Shown: positions 6,576 through 13,531 of the stretch, piece by piece | Position numbering within the stretch: the first letter of the stretch is position 1 | Layout of the letters: each line of letters begins with the position of its first letter | NCBI GenBank assembly: GCA_035693105.1 | Contig: DASSHC010000480.1 | Location: 1 to 14,188 of the forward strand | Direction of reading: 5' to 3' | Length of the DNA: 14,188 bases | Source: DASSHC01 sp035693105 | Lineage (GTDB): Bacteria > Chloroflexota > Chloroflexia > Thermomicrobiales > Thermomicrobiaceae | Translations under genes and position numbers: made by a program | Notes under the pieces: generated by a model | What the model saw: only the letters and a program-made list of their open reading frames with translations | What the model was told of the DNA's origin: nothing | Databases searched by the model: none

Positions 6576-7672
6576 CAGGCGATCTCTCGCCGCAGTGTCG
6601 AGGTCGCCAGCACCAGCATCAAGAGCGCGAAGCCGGCCAGCACCAGCAGATCGACGCCGAGCGCCGCCAGCCCGTCGCCGCGGATCATGACCCCGCGCAG
6701 CGCGTTGTTGGCGTAGGTGAGCGGCATGGCGTAGGCCAGCAGGCGCAGCGGCCCCGGCAAGGTGGCGATCGGCCAGATGATGCCCGAGAGGAGCCCCTGC
6801 GGCGTGATCACCAGCGGGATGAACTGCACTACCTGCAGCTCGGTGCGGGCGAAGGTGGAGAGGAAGATGCCGAGATTCACCGCGCCGAGGGTGAGCATCA
6901 GCGCCACCAGGAAGACGAGCCAGAGATGCCCGGCGTAGTGGATGCGCAGCACCTCGACCGCGAAGAGGACGATGACCGCCGACTGGATGGCGGCGAAGAG
7001 GGAGAAGCCGAGCATGTAGCCGAGCACGATCTCGCCCCGGCTGAGCGGCGAGGCCATCAACCGCTCGATGCTCCCCTGGATGCGCTCGCGCAGGAAGGAG
7101 ACGGAGGTCAGCAGGAAGACGAAGAAGAGGGCGAAGAAGCCGATGAAGACCGGCGCGAAGTAGTCGAGCTGATCGTACTGCGGCCCGCCGTGGAGGAAGC
7201 GCGGGCTCAGCTGAAGCGGCAGCCCGGCGGGGCTGACCGCGCGCACCACCGCCTCCGGCAGCGCGCGGTTGAGCGCGGTCAGCACGGCGCCGGTGGCGTT
7301 GGGCTGCGAGCCCTCCAGCGTCACCGTGACCTCGGGCGCCGGGCCGCCCGGCGCCACGGAGAGGTTCGGCGGCAGCGACAGCACGGCGTCGACATCTCCG
7401 GCGCGCAGCGCGCGGTCCGCCTCGGCCGCGCTCATCGCGCGCACGTCGAGCGTCGCGTCGGCGCGCAGGGCGTCCGTGATCTGGGTCGAGAGGGCGCTGG
7501 GGGCCGGATTCACGACCGCCAGCGACTCGTGGTGCGTGGCGCCGCGGTAGATATAGGCCAGCAGCGAGAGGATCAGCACCGGGATCAGCAGCATCTCGAC
7601 CAGCGTGCGCGGGTCGTGCCGTAGTTGCTTGATAATGCGGGTCGCCAGCGCCAGGATGCGCCGCCGGCTCAT
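6575..7672 (-). CDS. ABC-2 type transporter permease
   Basis: A 365-residue permease of the ABC-2/YhhJ-DrrB type. One N-terminal helix (about 22-41) is followed by a ~130-residue extracytoplasmic domain (about 42-170). A C-terminal block of helices follows at about 170-193, 216-240, 248-272, 280-300 and 340-356. The loop F-L-R-E-R-I-Q-G-S-I-E-R-L-M-A-S-P-L-S-R (194-213) is the classic coupling segment of this family (E-R-x-x-G-T-x-E-x-L-x-x-x-P-x), and F-I-P-L-V-I-T-P-Q-x-L-L-S-G is the conserved late helix. It works as a dimer with the ATPase encoded just upstream, probably exporting a drug, lipid or other hydrophobic compound. Its ATG overlaps the ATPase stop (A-T-G-A, 7672-7669). Family is sure; substrate unknown. 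Confidence 0.93.
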   Translation of the reverse strand: MSRRRILALATRIIKQLRHDPRTLVEMLLIPVLILSLLAYIYRGATHHESLAVVNPAPSALSTQITDALRADATLDVRAMSAAEADRALRAGDVDAVLSLPPNLSVAPGGPAPEVTVTLEGSQPNATGAVLTALNRALPEAVVRAVSPAGLPLQLSPRFLHGGPQYDQLDYFAPVFIGFFALFFVFLLTSVSFLRERIQGSIERLMASPLSRGEIVLGYMLGFSLFAAIQSAVIVLFAVEVLRIHYAGHLWLVFLVALMLTLGAVNLGIFLSTFARTELQVVQFIPLVITPQGLLSGIIWPIATLPGPLRLLAYAMPLTYANNALRGVMIRGDGLAALGVDLLVLAGFALLMLVLATSTLRREIA

Positions 7673-8424
7673 CGTGCCCCCTCCACCGGCAGCTTCTCGC
7701 GCTCGGCCAGCGCCAGGAAGGCCTCCTCCAGCTCGGCCTGGCCGGTCAGCCGCCGCAGCTCGTCGGGCGTGCCACTGGCCAGCAGGCGGCCGTCGCGGAT
7801 GAAGCCGAGCAGATCGCAGCGCCCGGCCTCGTCCATGATGTGGCTGGTGACGATCAGGGTGCGCCCGGCCTGGGCCAGCCGGTGGAAGCGCTCCCAGAAG
7901 GCGCGGCGCAGCACCGGGTCGAGCCCGACGGTCGGCTCGTCGAGGATCAGCAGCTCCGGCTGGTGGATCAGGGCGCAGGCGAGCGAGGCGCGCCGCTGCA
8001 TGCCGCCACTGAAGGTGTGCAGCGGACTATCCAGCCGGTCGGCCAGCGCGACCTCCCGGCTAACCTCCTCGATGCGCCGCCGCAGCCGCGCATCGCCCAG
8101 CCCGTAGAGCGCGCCGAAGAAGGAGAGATTCTCGCGCAGCGAGAGGTCGGGGTAGAGCGCGGTCGACTGCGTCATGTAACCGATGCGCCCGGCGACGGCG
8201 CGGTCGGGCATCTTGCGGCCGAAGACGCAGACCTCGCCGCGCTCGGGGCGCAGCACGCCGACCAGCAGGCGGATCAGCGTCGTCTTGCCCGAGCCGCTGG
8301 GGCCGATCAGCCCGTAGATTACGCCGGGCGGGATGGCCAGCGAGACATCCTCCAGCGCCCGCACCGCGCCGAACGCCTGGCTCACGCCGCGCACCTCGAT
8401 GACCGGCTGCGGTGACTCGATCAC
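7669..8424 (-). CDS. ABC transporter ATP-binding protein
   Basis: A 251-residue ATPase with every expected motif: Walker A G-P-S-G-S-G-K-T (41-48), Q-loop Gln86 (Y-M-T-Q), signature F-S-G-G-M-Q-R-R (138-145), Walker B L-L-I-L-D-E-P (158-164), D-loop G-L-D (167-169) and switch His195 (T-S-H-I-M-D-E-A). It drives the ABC-2 permease encoded next. It resembles the DrrA/CcmA/NodI-like export ATPases. The GTG at 8424 is chosen because GGAG lies six bases ahead and the protein then begins in normal family fashion (P-V-I-E-V-R-G-V-S). The frame stays open to 8610, but that extension is low-complexity and runs through the intergenic hairpin repeats, so it is not coding. First gene of a three-gene minus-strand operon. 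Confidence 0.94.
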   Translation of the reverse strand: MIESPQPVIEVRGVSQAFGAVRALEDVSLAIPPGVIYGLIGPSGSGKTTLIRLLVGVLRPERGEVCVFGRKMPDRAVAGRIGYMTQSTALYPDLSLRENLSFFGALYGLGDARLRRRIEEVSREVALADRLDSPLHTFSGGMQRRASLACALIHQPELLILDEPTVGLDPVLRRAFWERFHRLAQAGRTLIVTSHIMDEAGRCDLLGFIRDGRLLASGTPDELRRLTGQAELEEAFLALAEREKLPVEGAR

Positions 8425-8478
8425 GTACTTCTCCGTCGTGCCTGCCCTTGTTCCCCGCTGCCGATGCGTCGGGGGCGA

Positions 8479-8550
8479 GGGCGGCCACGGGGGACCGCCC
8501 CTACCGAGGGTGTGCGTGACGCCTGTAGGGGCAGACACGAGGGTCTGCCC
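8479..8550. repeat. Head-to-head pair of REP-like hairpins (GCCCCTAC family)
   Basis: Two 26-base units face each other across 20 bases. Unit A (8479-8504) has arms GGGCGGCC/GACCGCCC around ACGGGG and ends GCCCCTAC. Unit B (8525-8550), read on the minus strand, begins GGGCAGAC and ends GCCCCTAC; its arms GGGCAGAC (8529-8536) and GTCTGCCC (8543-8550) pair perfectly around a six-base loop. Pair orientation, small hairpins and intergenic position fit REP/BIME-type elements, usually mobilised by a TnpA(REP) transposase that is not encoded here. The pair lies in the 231-base region between the divergent ABC operon and PrpD gene. Confidence 0.75.
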
Positions 8551-8602
8551 TCCTCGTCGCCCCTTGTCTATGCCGGACGATAGCAGGCGAAGTGCGCGCT
8601 CA

Positions 8603-8619
8603 CCAGCCATCCAGGCTGG
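8603..8619. repeat. Short perfect palindrome upstream of the PrpD-family gene
   Basis: CCAGCC (8603-8608) and GGCTGG (8614-8619) are perfect complements across five bases. It lies about 40 bases before the PrpD-family ATG and just ahead of a possible -10 box, so it could be an operator for a divergent regulator. A chance palindrome is equally possible in such GC-rich sequence. Confidence 0.3.
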
Positions 8620-8628
8620 CTCGGCGGC

Positions 8629-8634
8629 TAGAAT
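8629..8634 (+). promoter_or_regulatory. Possible -10 box (TAGAAT) of the PrpD-family gene
   Basis: TAGAAT differs from TATAAT at one position and stands in GC-rich sequence 22 bases before the ATG at 8656, with the strong SD GGAGGGAGG between them. The expected -35 region has no good match to TTGACA, so only the -10 is suggested; the leader would be very short. Confidence 0.25.
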
Positions 8635-8655
8635 TGGCGCCGGAGGGAGGTGCTG

Positions 8656-10047
8656 ATGTACGACGCGGAGATGATGGCCGAGTACGCGCTCGGCCTGCGG
8701 TTCGAAGAGCTACCGGCGGAGGTGGTGACGGCGGCGATCGTGGCCGTGGCCGATACGCTGGCCTGCGCGGTGGGCGCGGTCGATGAGCCGGGCCCGGCCA
8801 TCCTGCGCGACTACGCGCTGGGGCAGGGTGGCCGTCCCGCGGCGACGCTCCTGGGCGGCAAAGAGCGCGTGCCCGCTCCGCTGGCCGCGCTGGTCAACGG
8901 CGCGCTGGCGCGCGACCTCGACGCCAACGATCTCTACGCCACTCCGCCCGGCCGCGACACCGGCCACTTCTCCGATGCCATCCCGGCCCTGCTGGCCGCC
9001 GCTGAGGGGCGCGGCGCCAGCGGGCGCGACTTCCTGGCCGCGGTGGTCGTCGCCTACGAGCTGCAGGCGGTGCTGGCCGAGGCCTATCTCTGGATGCGGC
9101 GCGGGCTGCACTCGGTCAGCCAGGTGACCTGGGCCGTCCCCGCCGCCGCCGGAAGGCTGCTCGGCCTCTCGCGCGACGAGATCGTGGCGGCCATCGGGCT
9201 CGCCGGCACCACCGGCGGGCTGGTCCTGCAGTCGTGGCTGCGCCCCTCGACCTCGCTTCCCCTGATCAAGGGCGGCGCACCGGGCTTCGCCGGGCAGCGT
9301 GCGCTGGAGGCCACGGCGCTGGCGGCGCGCGGCTTCACCGCGCCAATTGACGCGCTGGAGACGCTCTTCGAGCGCCTGCCGTCGCAGCTGGATTTGGCCC
9401 CCTTCGGCCGGCTGCTCCAGCGTGACGAGTTCACCACCCCCAGCACTATGCTCAAGCGCTGGCCGGCGCAGATCTACACCCAGGCCGCCATCCAGGCGGC
9501 GGTCGAGCTGCACCCGGCCATCGACGCGGTCGACCAGATCGCGGTCGCCACGCTCTACGGGCACCGGCAGGTCTGCGCCGGGGTGCAGGGCTCGGCGGCG
9601 GCCTATGCGCCCCAGACGCGCGGCGCCGCCGACCACAGCACGCCCTTCGTGGTCGCCATGGCGCTGCGCGACGGCGACCTGACGCCGGCCAGCTACGCCG
9701 GCGAGCCCTGGCACGATCCGGCGCTGCTCGACCTGATGCGCCGGATCGACCTGGTGATCGACCCGGCCTTCGAGGAGGCGTTGGTGAATGAGGGGCGCTT
9801 CGGCTGCCGGCTGGTGGTGGAGCTGCTCGACGGGCAGGTGCTGGAGACCACGGTGCGCCAGCAGCTCGGCCATCCCGAGGCGCGGCTCAGCCGCGCGGAG
9901 CTGCTGGCCAAGATGCGCGTCTTCGTCGACCCCAAGCTCGGCCCCGGCGCCGCCGCGCGCCTGCTCGCCGCCGCCGAGGCGCTGCCCGACGCGCCGGATG
10001 TCGGTGGGCTGATCGCGGCGTGTACCCAGCCCGCCGGCGCGGCCTGA
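8656..10047 (+). CDS. MmgE/PrpD family protein (2-methylcitrate dehydratase-like)
   Basis: A 463-residue protein, full length for MmgE/PrpD. Conserved blocks include A-R-D-L-D-A-N-D (about 85-92), G-H-F-S-D-A-I-P-A-L-L (around His104), R-G-L-H-S (His152) and I-K-G-G-A-P-G-F-A-G-Q-R-A (Lys205). By recalled alignment these correspond to catalytic positions in cis-aconitate decarboxylase and 2-methylcitrate dehydratase. The family dehydrates, decarboxylates or isomerises small carboxylic acids. No methylcitrate synthase or methylisocitrate lyase gene is nearby, so a propionate role is not supported and the substrate is open. ATG 8656 is chosen over GTG 8650 because GGAGG ends five bases ahead, and GTG 8650 would overlap it. 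It converges on the nucleotidyltransferase gene 44 bases away. Confidence 0.9.
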   Translation: MYDAEMMAEYALGLRFEELPAEVVTAAIVAVADTLACAVGAVDEPGPAILRDYALGQGGRPAATLLGGKERVPAPLAALVNGALARDLDANDLYATPPGRDTGHFSDAIPALLAAAEGRGASGRDFLAAVVVAYELQAVLAEAYLWMRRGLHSVSQVTWAVPAAAGRLLGLSRDEIVAAIGLAGTTGGLVLQSWLRPSTSLPLIKGGAPGFAGQRALEATALAARGFTAPIDALETLFERLPSQLDLAPFGRLLQRDEFTTPSTMLKRWPAQIYTQAAIQAAVELHPAIDAVDQIAVATLYGHRQVCAGVQGSAAAYAPQTRGAADHSTPFVVAMALRDGDLTPASYAGEPWHDPALLDLMRRIDLVIDPAFEEALVNEGRFGCRLVVELLDGQVLETTVRQQLGHPEARLSRAELLAKMRVFVDPKLGPGAAARLLAAAEALPDAPDVGGLIAACTQPAGAA

Positions 10048-10048
10048 G

Positions 10049-10060
10049 GTCTGCCCCTAC
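10049..10060. repeat. Partial copy of the GCCCCTAC-family repeat
   Basis: GTCTGCCCCTAC directly follows the PrpD-family stop (TGA 10045-10047). It is identical to the outer 12 bases of unit B near 8525-8536, read on the other strand. Only this half is present, so it looks like a truncated copy of the same dispersed repeat. Confidence 0.5.
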
Positions 10061-10091
10061 AAGCGGTCAACCCGTTGCCAGCCATCTCGCA

Positions 10092-10865
10092 TTACTCCGG
10101 TTCAAAAGCACTTGGGGCAAGTTCCAGCAGCGGCTGCTCCAATCGTCGCGCCAGCGCGGCGTCGGCCTCGCGCAGCTCGGTGAGGAACAATGCCGCGGCC
10201 GCGCCCAGTGCCCGGCGCAGCTCGGGTGGCGTCAGCGCGCGCACCAGGGCGTGCGCGAACGGGGCCGTCACCGCGGCGGGCAGGGCGTCGACGCCCTTGG
10301 CGTGCACCGCGACCTGGCCGAGACGGAGGCAGGCCAGCGCCAGCGTGTGGTCGCGCAGGGCGCTGATCCAGTACTCGGCCTGCCACGGCTTCCCGCGCTC
10401 GATGCCGATGCGCGCGTGCAGGACATGGTGCCAGGCCAGCCCGATGAGGTGGTCGCGGCCGGGGTCGGGCGTCGCTGGGCGCGTGCGCGCCGCGCCGAAG
10501 ACCGCCCGAAAGCTCGTCCCGGTCGCGCCGAACTCGGCCTCGGGCGTGAAGGCCAGATCGAGCTCCAGGCTGCCGGGCAGGAGGAAGGCGCGGTAGATGG
10601 CGCGGCCGGCGTGGAGGTCGAAGTGATGCAGCGCGCCGAGCTCCTGGTAGACGAACGCGGACCATTCGCCCAGGACGTCGTCGCGCGCATGGCCCGCCGC
10701 CACGCCGAAGAAGAGGTCGATGTCCGACCAGCGATCTTCGGCATCCCGCGCCGCCGAGCCGGTGAGCGCGGCTCCGGTGATGCGACTGTCCGCCCGTGCC
10801 CGGTCGAGCAGGCGCGCTCGAATCGCTTCCCGGTCAGCTTCTCGGAACGTGGCACACCCTCCCAT
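10092..10865 (-). CDS. Nucleotidyltransferase domain protein (pol beta superfamily)
   Basis: A 257-residue protein with the minimal nucleotidyltransferase signature: G-S-A-A-R (36-40), then S-D-I-D-L-F-F (47-53) with metal-binding D48 and D50. A likely third carboxylate, D103, is in L-E-L-D-L-A-F. The C-terminal ~120 residues are helical, as in antibiotic-type (ANT-like) transferases, with H-H-V-L-H-A-R and Y-W-I-S-A-L-R-D-H. Members move an NMP group onto a small molecule, protein or RNA; the acceptor is unknown. The ATG at 10865 is chosen because conserved-looking sequence begins there; the frame is open to 11027, but that stretch is low-complexity and overlaps the divergent promoter. The G-rich run before the ATG is almost adjacent, so the start is uncertain. 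Confidence 0.82.
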   Translation of the reverse strand: MGGCATFREADREAIRARLLDRARADSRITGAALTGSAARDAEDRWSDIDLFFGVAAGHARDDVLGEWSAFVYQELGALHHFDLHAGRAIYRAFLLPGSLELDLAFTPEAEFGATGTSFRAVFGAARTRPATPDPGRDHLIGLAWHHVLHARIGIERGKPWQAEYWISALRDHTLALACLRLGQVAVHAKGVDALPAAVTAPFAHALVRALTPPELRRALGAAAALFLTELREADAALARRLEQPLLELAPSAFEPE

Positions 10866-10988
10866 TCCCCCAGCAGGCTTCGGCGCTCGGGCGCCGCGCA
10901 GCCCCGGATGCCTCGGCCCCGTACCCGTCTGAGCGGCACCAGCATACGCCAGGTGGGCGCACGCCGGCTCGGCCGATGCATTTGGCGC

Positions 10989-11017
10989 TTGACAAACTAA
11001 CGATATTAGTTTATAAC
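10989..11017 (+). promoter_or_regulatory. Sigma70-type promoter of the MBL/TetR unit
   Basis: TTGACA (10989-10994) is a perfect -35 box and TATAAC (11012-11017) a five-of-six -10 box, separated by exactly 17 bases. The stretch is AT-rich within very GC-rich DNA. Transcription would begin near 11024, leaving a leader of about 63 bases before the ATG at 11087. It is the strongest promoter visible in the window. Confidence 0.9.
10994..11012. promoter_or_regulatory. Palindromic operator, probable TetR-family binding site
   Basis: AAACTAA (10994-11000), five bases, TTAGTTT (11006-11012) is a perfect 7-bp inverted repeat filling the space between -35 and -10. Size and position fit a TetR-family repressor that blocks RNA polymerase. 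The only regulator encoded in this transcript is the TetR/AcrR protein at 11805, so autorepression is the natural reading. A further ATTAGT occurs at 11026-11031, near the start of transcription. Confidence 0.8.
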
Positions 11018-11086
11018 AGAGCCACATTAGTCGAAACCGGTGCGTCGCGCTTGACTGGCGAGCACCGAGAACAAAGGGGCACCCAG

Positions 11087-11815
11087 ATGAAGACCACCAG
11101 CCACGGCGATTACCTGACGCAGTTGACCAATTTGCCGCTGCTCTTCCCGGTCAACGTCTATCTCGTGCGCGAGGAAGACGGCCTGACCCTGATCGACGCC
11201 GGCATGGGCGGCATGGCGCCGGGCATCCTGCGGGCGGCCGAGTCGCTGGGCGGGCCGATCCGGCGCGTCGTGCTGACGCACGCGCACGCCGATCACACCG
11301 GCTCGCTCGACGCGCTGCACGCCGCGCTGCCCCAGGCCGAGGTGCTGATGACCGAGCGCAGCGCCCGCCTGCTGGCTGGCGACCGCACGCTCGACGAGGC
11401 CGAGCGCGTGGGCGAGTTGCGCGGCGGCTGGAAGATATCGGCCACCCGCCCGACGCGCCTGATCCAGCCCGGCGAGCGCGTCGGCTCGCTGGAGGTCGTG
11501 GCGGCGCCCGGCCACTCGCCGGACCACATCGCGCTCTTCGACCCGCGCGATCGCAGCCTGATCGCCGGCGACGCTTTGCAGACGCGCGCCGGGATCGCGG
11601 TCTCGGGCACGATCCGGCCCCTCTTTCCCTTCCCGGCGCTGGCCACCTGGCACAAGCCGACCGCGCTCGCCTCGGCCCGCCGGCTGCGGGCGCTCGAGCC
11701 GGCGCGGCTGGCGGTCGGGCACGGCGCGGTGCTGGGCGAGCCGCTGGCGGCGATGGACCGAGCCATCGCCACGGCCGAGCGCAAGCTGGCGGGCGCGGTC
11801 GCGCATGCCGGCTAG
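11087..11815 (+). CDS. Metallo-beta-lactamase-fold hydrolase
   Basis: A 242-residue MBL-fold enzyme. The zinc-binding set is complete: H-A-H-A-D-H (65-70; H65, H67, D69, H70), H143 in P-G-H-S-P-D-H, D162 in I-A-G-D-A-L and H212 in V-G-H-G. An N-terminal V-N-V-Y-L-V and I-D-A-G-M-G strand pair is typical. This is the general glyoxalase II-like branch; substrates range from thioesters to lactones and cannot be assigned here. The ATG at 11087 has AAAGGGG (11073-11079) seven bases ahead; the frame is open further upstream, but that would run through the promoter. It overlaps the TetR gene by 11 bases and shares the promoter at 10989-11017, so the hydrolase is probably induced by the ligand of the TetR protein. 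Confidence 0.92.
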   Translation: MKTTSHGDYLTQLTNLPLLFPVNVYLVREEDGLTLIDAGMGGMAPGILRAAESLGGPIRRVVLTHAHADHTGSLDALHAALPQAEVLMTERSARLLAGDRTLDEAERVGELRGGWKISATRPTRLIQPGERVGSLEVVAAPGHSPDHIALFDPRDRSLIAGDALQTRAGIAVSGTIRPLFPFPALATWHKPTALASARRLRALEPARLAVGHGAVLGEPLAAMDRAIATAERKLAGAVAHAG

Positions 11816-12404
11816 GGCGAGGGTGGGCCTGAACCGCGAGCTCGTGGTGCGGGCGGCCGCCGAGCTGCTGGACGCCGCGGGCGGCCGCGAGGTGCCGCTG
11901 GCCGAAGTCGCGGCCCGGCTCGGGGTACGCACGCCCTCGCTCTACAACCACATCGGCGGGCAGGAGGAGCTGCGGCGCGAGCTGTCGCTCCTCGGCCTGC
12001 GCGAGCTGGGGGCGCGACTGGGTCGCGCGGCCATCGGCAAGTCCGGCCACGAGGCGCTCCTGGCCATCGGCCACGCCTACCGCGCCTTCGCCCGGGAGCG
12101 GCCCGGCCTCTACCTCGCCACCCTGCGCGCCTCGGCGCCGGACGACGCCGCGCACCAGGCAGCCAGCCGGGAGATCCTCGACGTGTTGCATCTGGTGCTG
12201 GCGCCGTACGGCCTCGACCCCGAGGAGGAGGTCCACGCTATCCGCGGCCTGCGTAGCCTGGCGCACGGCTTCGTCTCGCTGGAGCTGGCCGGCGCCTTCG
12301 GCCTGCCGGTTGACCCCGACGCCAGCTATTACCGGCTGCTGGCGATGTACATCCAGGGGCTCGGTCAAACGAGCACCAGCCGATACCCCTCCAACAGCCG
12401 CTGA
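11805..12404 (+). CDS. TetR/AcrR-family regulator with WHG (TetR_C_33-like) domain
   Basis: A 199-residue repressor of typical length. The N-terminal HTH (about residues 28-50) reads V-P-L-A-E-V-A-A-R-L-G-V-R-T-P-S-L-Y-N-H-I, the classic TetR recognition helix ending. The C-terminal segment L-R-S-L-A-H-G-F-V-S-L-E-L-A-G-A-F-G matches the WHG/TetR_C_33 ligand-binding domain. The last ~11 residues (T-S-T-S-R-Y-P-S-N-S-R) look like a non-conserved tail. The ATG at 11805 lies inside the end of the MBL gene, which implies translational coupling; a GTG at 11823 is an alternative start. It probably binds the palindrome at 10994-11012 and so controls itself and the hydrolase. The inducer is unknown, possibly a substrate of the hydrolase. 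Confidence 0.92.
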   Translation: MPARARVGLNRELVVRAAAELLDAAGGREVPLAEVAARLGVRTPSLYNHIGGQEELRRELSLLGLRELGARLGRAAIGKSGHEALLAIGHAYRAFARERPGLYLATLRASAPDDAAHQAASREILDVLHLVLAPYGLDPEEEVHAIRGLRSLAHGFVSLELAGAFGLPVDPDASYYRLLAMYIQGLGQTSTSRYPSNSR

Positions 12405-12465
12405 CGCGCCTCGGTACTCCTCCCTCTGTCAACCGGCCCATCGCGCTCGGGCATTGGCGGGCTGC

Positions 12466-12483
12466 TGATACGAGTTTGATACG
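12466..12483. repeat. Short direct repeat TGATACG x2 in the intergenic region
   Basis: TGATACG occurs at 12466-12472 and 12477-12483, an 11-base period of about one helical turn. It lies in the 216-base gap after the TetR gene, about 140 bases before the next start. It might be a tandem regulator site; no promoter could be paired with it. Apart from this and a weak CCACG/CGTGG hairpin (12515-12532), I see nothing in this gap. Confidence 0.25.
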
Positions 12484-12620
12484 CGCCGAGCACGCCTGTT
12501 GCCCCTGTGACACGCCACGCCATCTATCGTGGGGCTGCGCGATGAGGTTCCGGCGCCCCGAAGACTATCGACACGAGCGCGCCGGCTCCCTCACGGAGAA
12601 TTGAGAAAGGGAACACGGCC

Positions 12621-12872
12621 ATGGACGGCATGTTTTTCGTGGTCATCGAGACACTGGCGCTCGTCGCGCTTGTGACGATCCTGAGTTGTCTCATCGCGGT
12701 CGCGGCGGCGCGCTTCGTTGCTTCGGAGGAGCCGGAGGCGAGCGCACGGCGGCGCGCTGCCCGGGATGGGCTGACGCGGGAGCAATACCGGTGGATGCAC
12801 GAGAATCCGGGGCTCGAGGTCGACCCCCAGGCGGCTGGCCGTGCCGAGGAACAACGCCGCGCCGGGGCGTGA
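12621..12872 (+). CDS. Small single-span membrane protein, hypothetical
   Basis: An 83-residue protein. A hydrophobic helix spans about residues 4-32 (F-F-V-V-I-E-T-L-A-L-V-A-L-V-T-I-L), followed by a charged tail (R-R-R-A-A-R-D-G, then Y-R-W-M-H-E-N-P-G-L-E-V-D). The C-terminus is Glu/Arg-rich. The tail probably faces the cytoplasm, but topology is not certain. ATG 12621 has AAAGGGA about nine bases ahead. I do not recognise a family. It precedes two more membrane-protein genes on the same strand, the next starting 180 bases later, so it need not be in the same transcript. The real SD and the plausible membrane segment make it more than a chance frame. Confidence 0.65.
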   Translation: MDGMFFVVIETLALVALVTILSCLIAVAAARFVASEEPEASARRRAARDGLTREQYRWMHENPGLEVDPQAAGRAEEQRRAGA

Positions 12873-13052
12873 CCGGCGCCGAGCCGTCACGACCGTATGG
12901 AGAGGAAAGGCTCGCGATGGAGTCGGAGCCGCCGGGCATCCTACCTTACCCGTGATCGCTGCACGGATCACATCGGCTGGCGCGCGAGCGAGTTGCCAGG
13001 CCACCCGAAGGCTCCTAATCTCGCCGGCGCCGGATCTTGCGAGGTGATGATC

Positions 13053-13472
13053 ATGGCGAAATGGTTCTTCGTGGCGCTGCTGGCGCTCCACGCGCATTTC
13101 GCGGCGTCCTATGTCGTTCCCCTGGACGCGGCCAGCCAGCGGGAGTTCGGCGGGCTGCTGCGCTGGGCTTGGCCCTGGAGTGACGGAGATGGCGGGCCGC
13201 TGGGTCACGTCACGGTCGCCGCCGGTTTTCCGGTGGCCGGGCTCTTCCTAGCGGCGACCGCCGCTACCCTCTTTGTTCTGGCGGCGCTGGCCGTGGCCGG
13301 ATTCTGGGTGCCCGCTGGTTGGTGGAGGCTGCTGGCGGGGGCGGGCGCGGCTCTCTCGCTCGTCCTGATGGGGCTCTTCCCTGGGCCGACCAAGCTGCTA
13401 CCGATGGCGCTCGATCTGGTCGTGCTCTGGGCCGTCGTCACCAACTGGCCGGCGATTCTAGCCGTTGAGTAA
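13053..13472 (+). CDS. Hypothetical membrane protein, about four helices
   Basis: A 139-residue protein with hydrophobic stretches at about 4-22, 58-85, 90-108 and 115-132. A polar loop at 25-55 contains W-A-W-P-W-S-D-G-D-G-G. The first helix contains A-L-H-A-H-F-A-A. ATG 13053 is chosen because GAGG (13041-13044) sits eight bases ahead; an ATG at 13047 is too close to that SD, and the frame open back to 12897 reads as arginine-rich non-membrane sequence with no family features. No known family recognised; the function cannot be inferred. The next gene starts 59 bases after its stop, so the two are probably co-transcribed. Confidence 0.7.
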   Translation: MAKWFFVALLALHAHFAASYVVPLDAASQREFGGLLRWAWPWSDGDGGPLGHVTVAAGFPVAGLFLAATAATLFVLAALAVAGFWVPAGWWRLLAGAGAALSLVLMGLFPGPTKLLPMALDLVVLWAVVTNWPAILAVE

Positions 13473-13531
13473 GCATCCCGGCGCAGTGGGTTCGTGCGGA
13501 GCGCTGGGGGCAGCGTCAAGAGGAGGGCACT

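Noticed and set aside
5912..7624. 570-codon plus-strand frame across the YjjX and ABC permease genes
   Set aside because: Low-complexity Arg/Pro/Ala/Glu sequence without family motifs, opposite two well-recognised genes and overlapping the end of the PIN gene.
8425..8610. N-terminal extension of the ABC ATPase gene to 8610
   Set aside because: The extension is low-complexity and runs through the hairpin repeats. GTG 8424 has a good SD and gives a normal family N-terminus.
10881..10896. Perfect hairpin CGGCGC-TCGG-GCGCCG just upstream of the nucleotidyltransferase start
   Set aside because: Only six G/C pairs in very GC-rich DNA, with no T-tract or anti-SD pairing seen; likely chance, though it would lie in the 5' leader.
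10866..11027. N-terminal extension of the nucleotidyltransferase gene to 11027
   Set aside because: It would overlap the promoter and operator of the divergent MBL gene, and its sequence has no family features.
12917..12955. 12-codon ORF (M-E-S-E-P-P-G-I-L-P-Y-P) after a purine-rich stretch
   Set aside because: Too short and without context; the region 12873-13052 otherwise shows no coding or structural signal.
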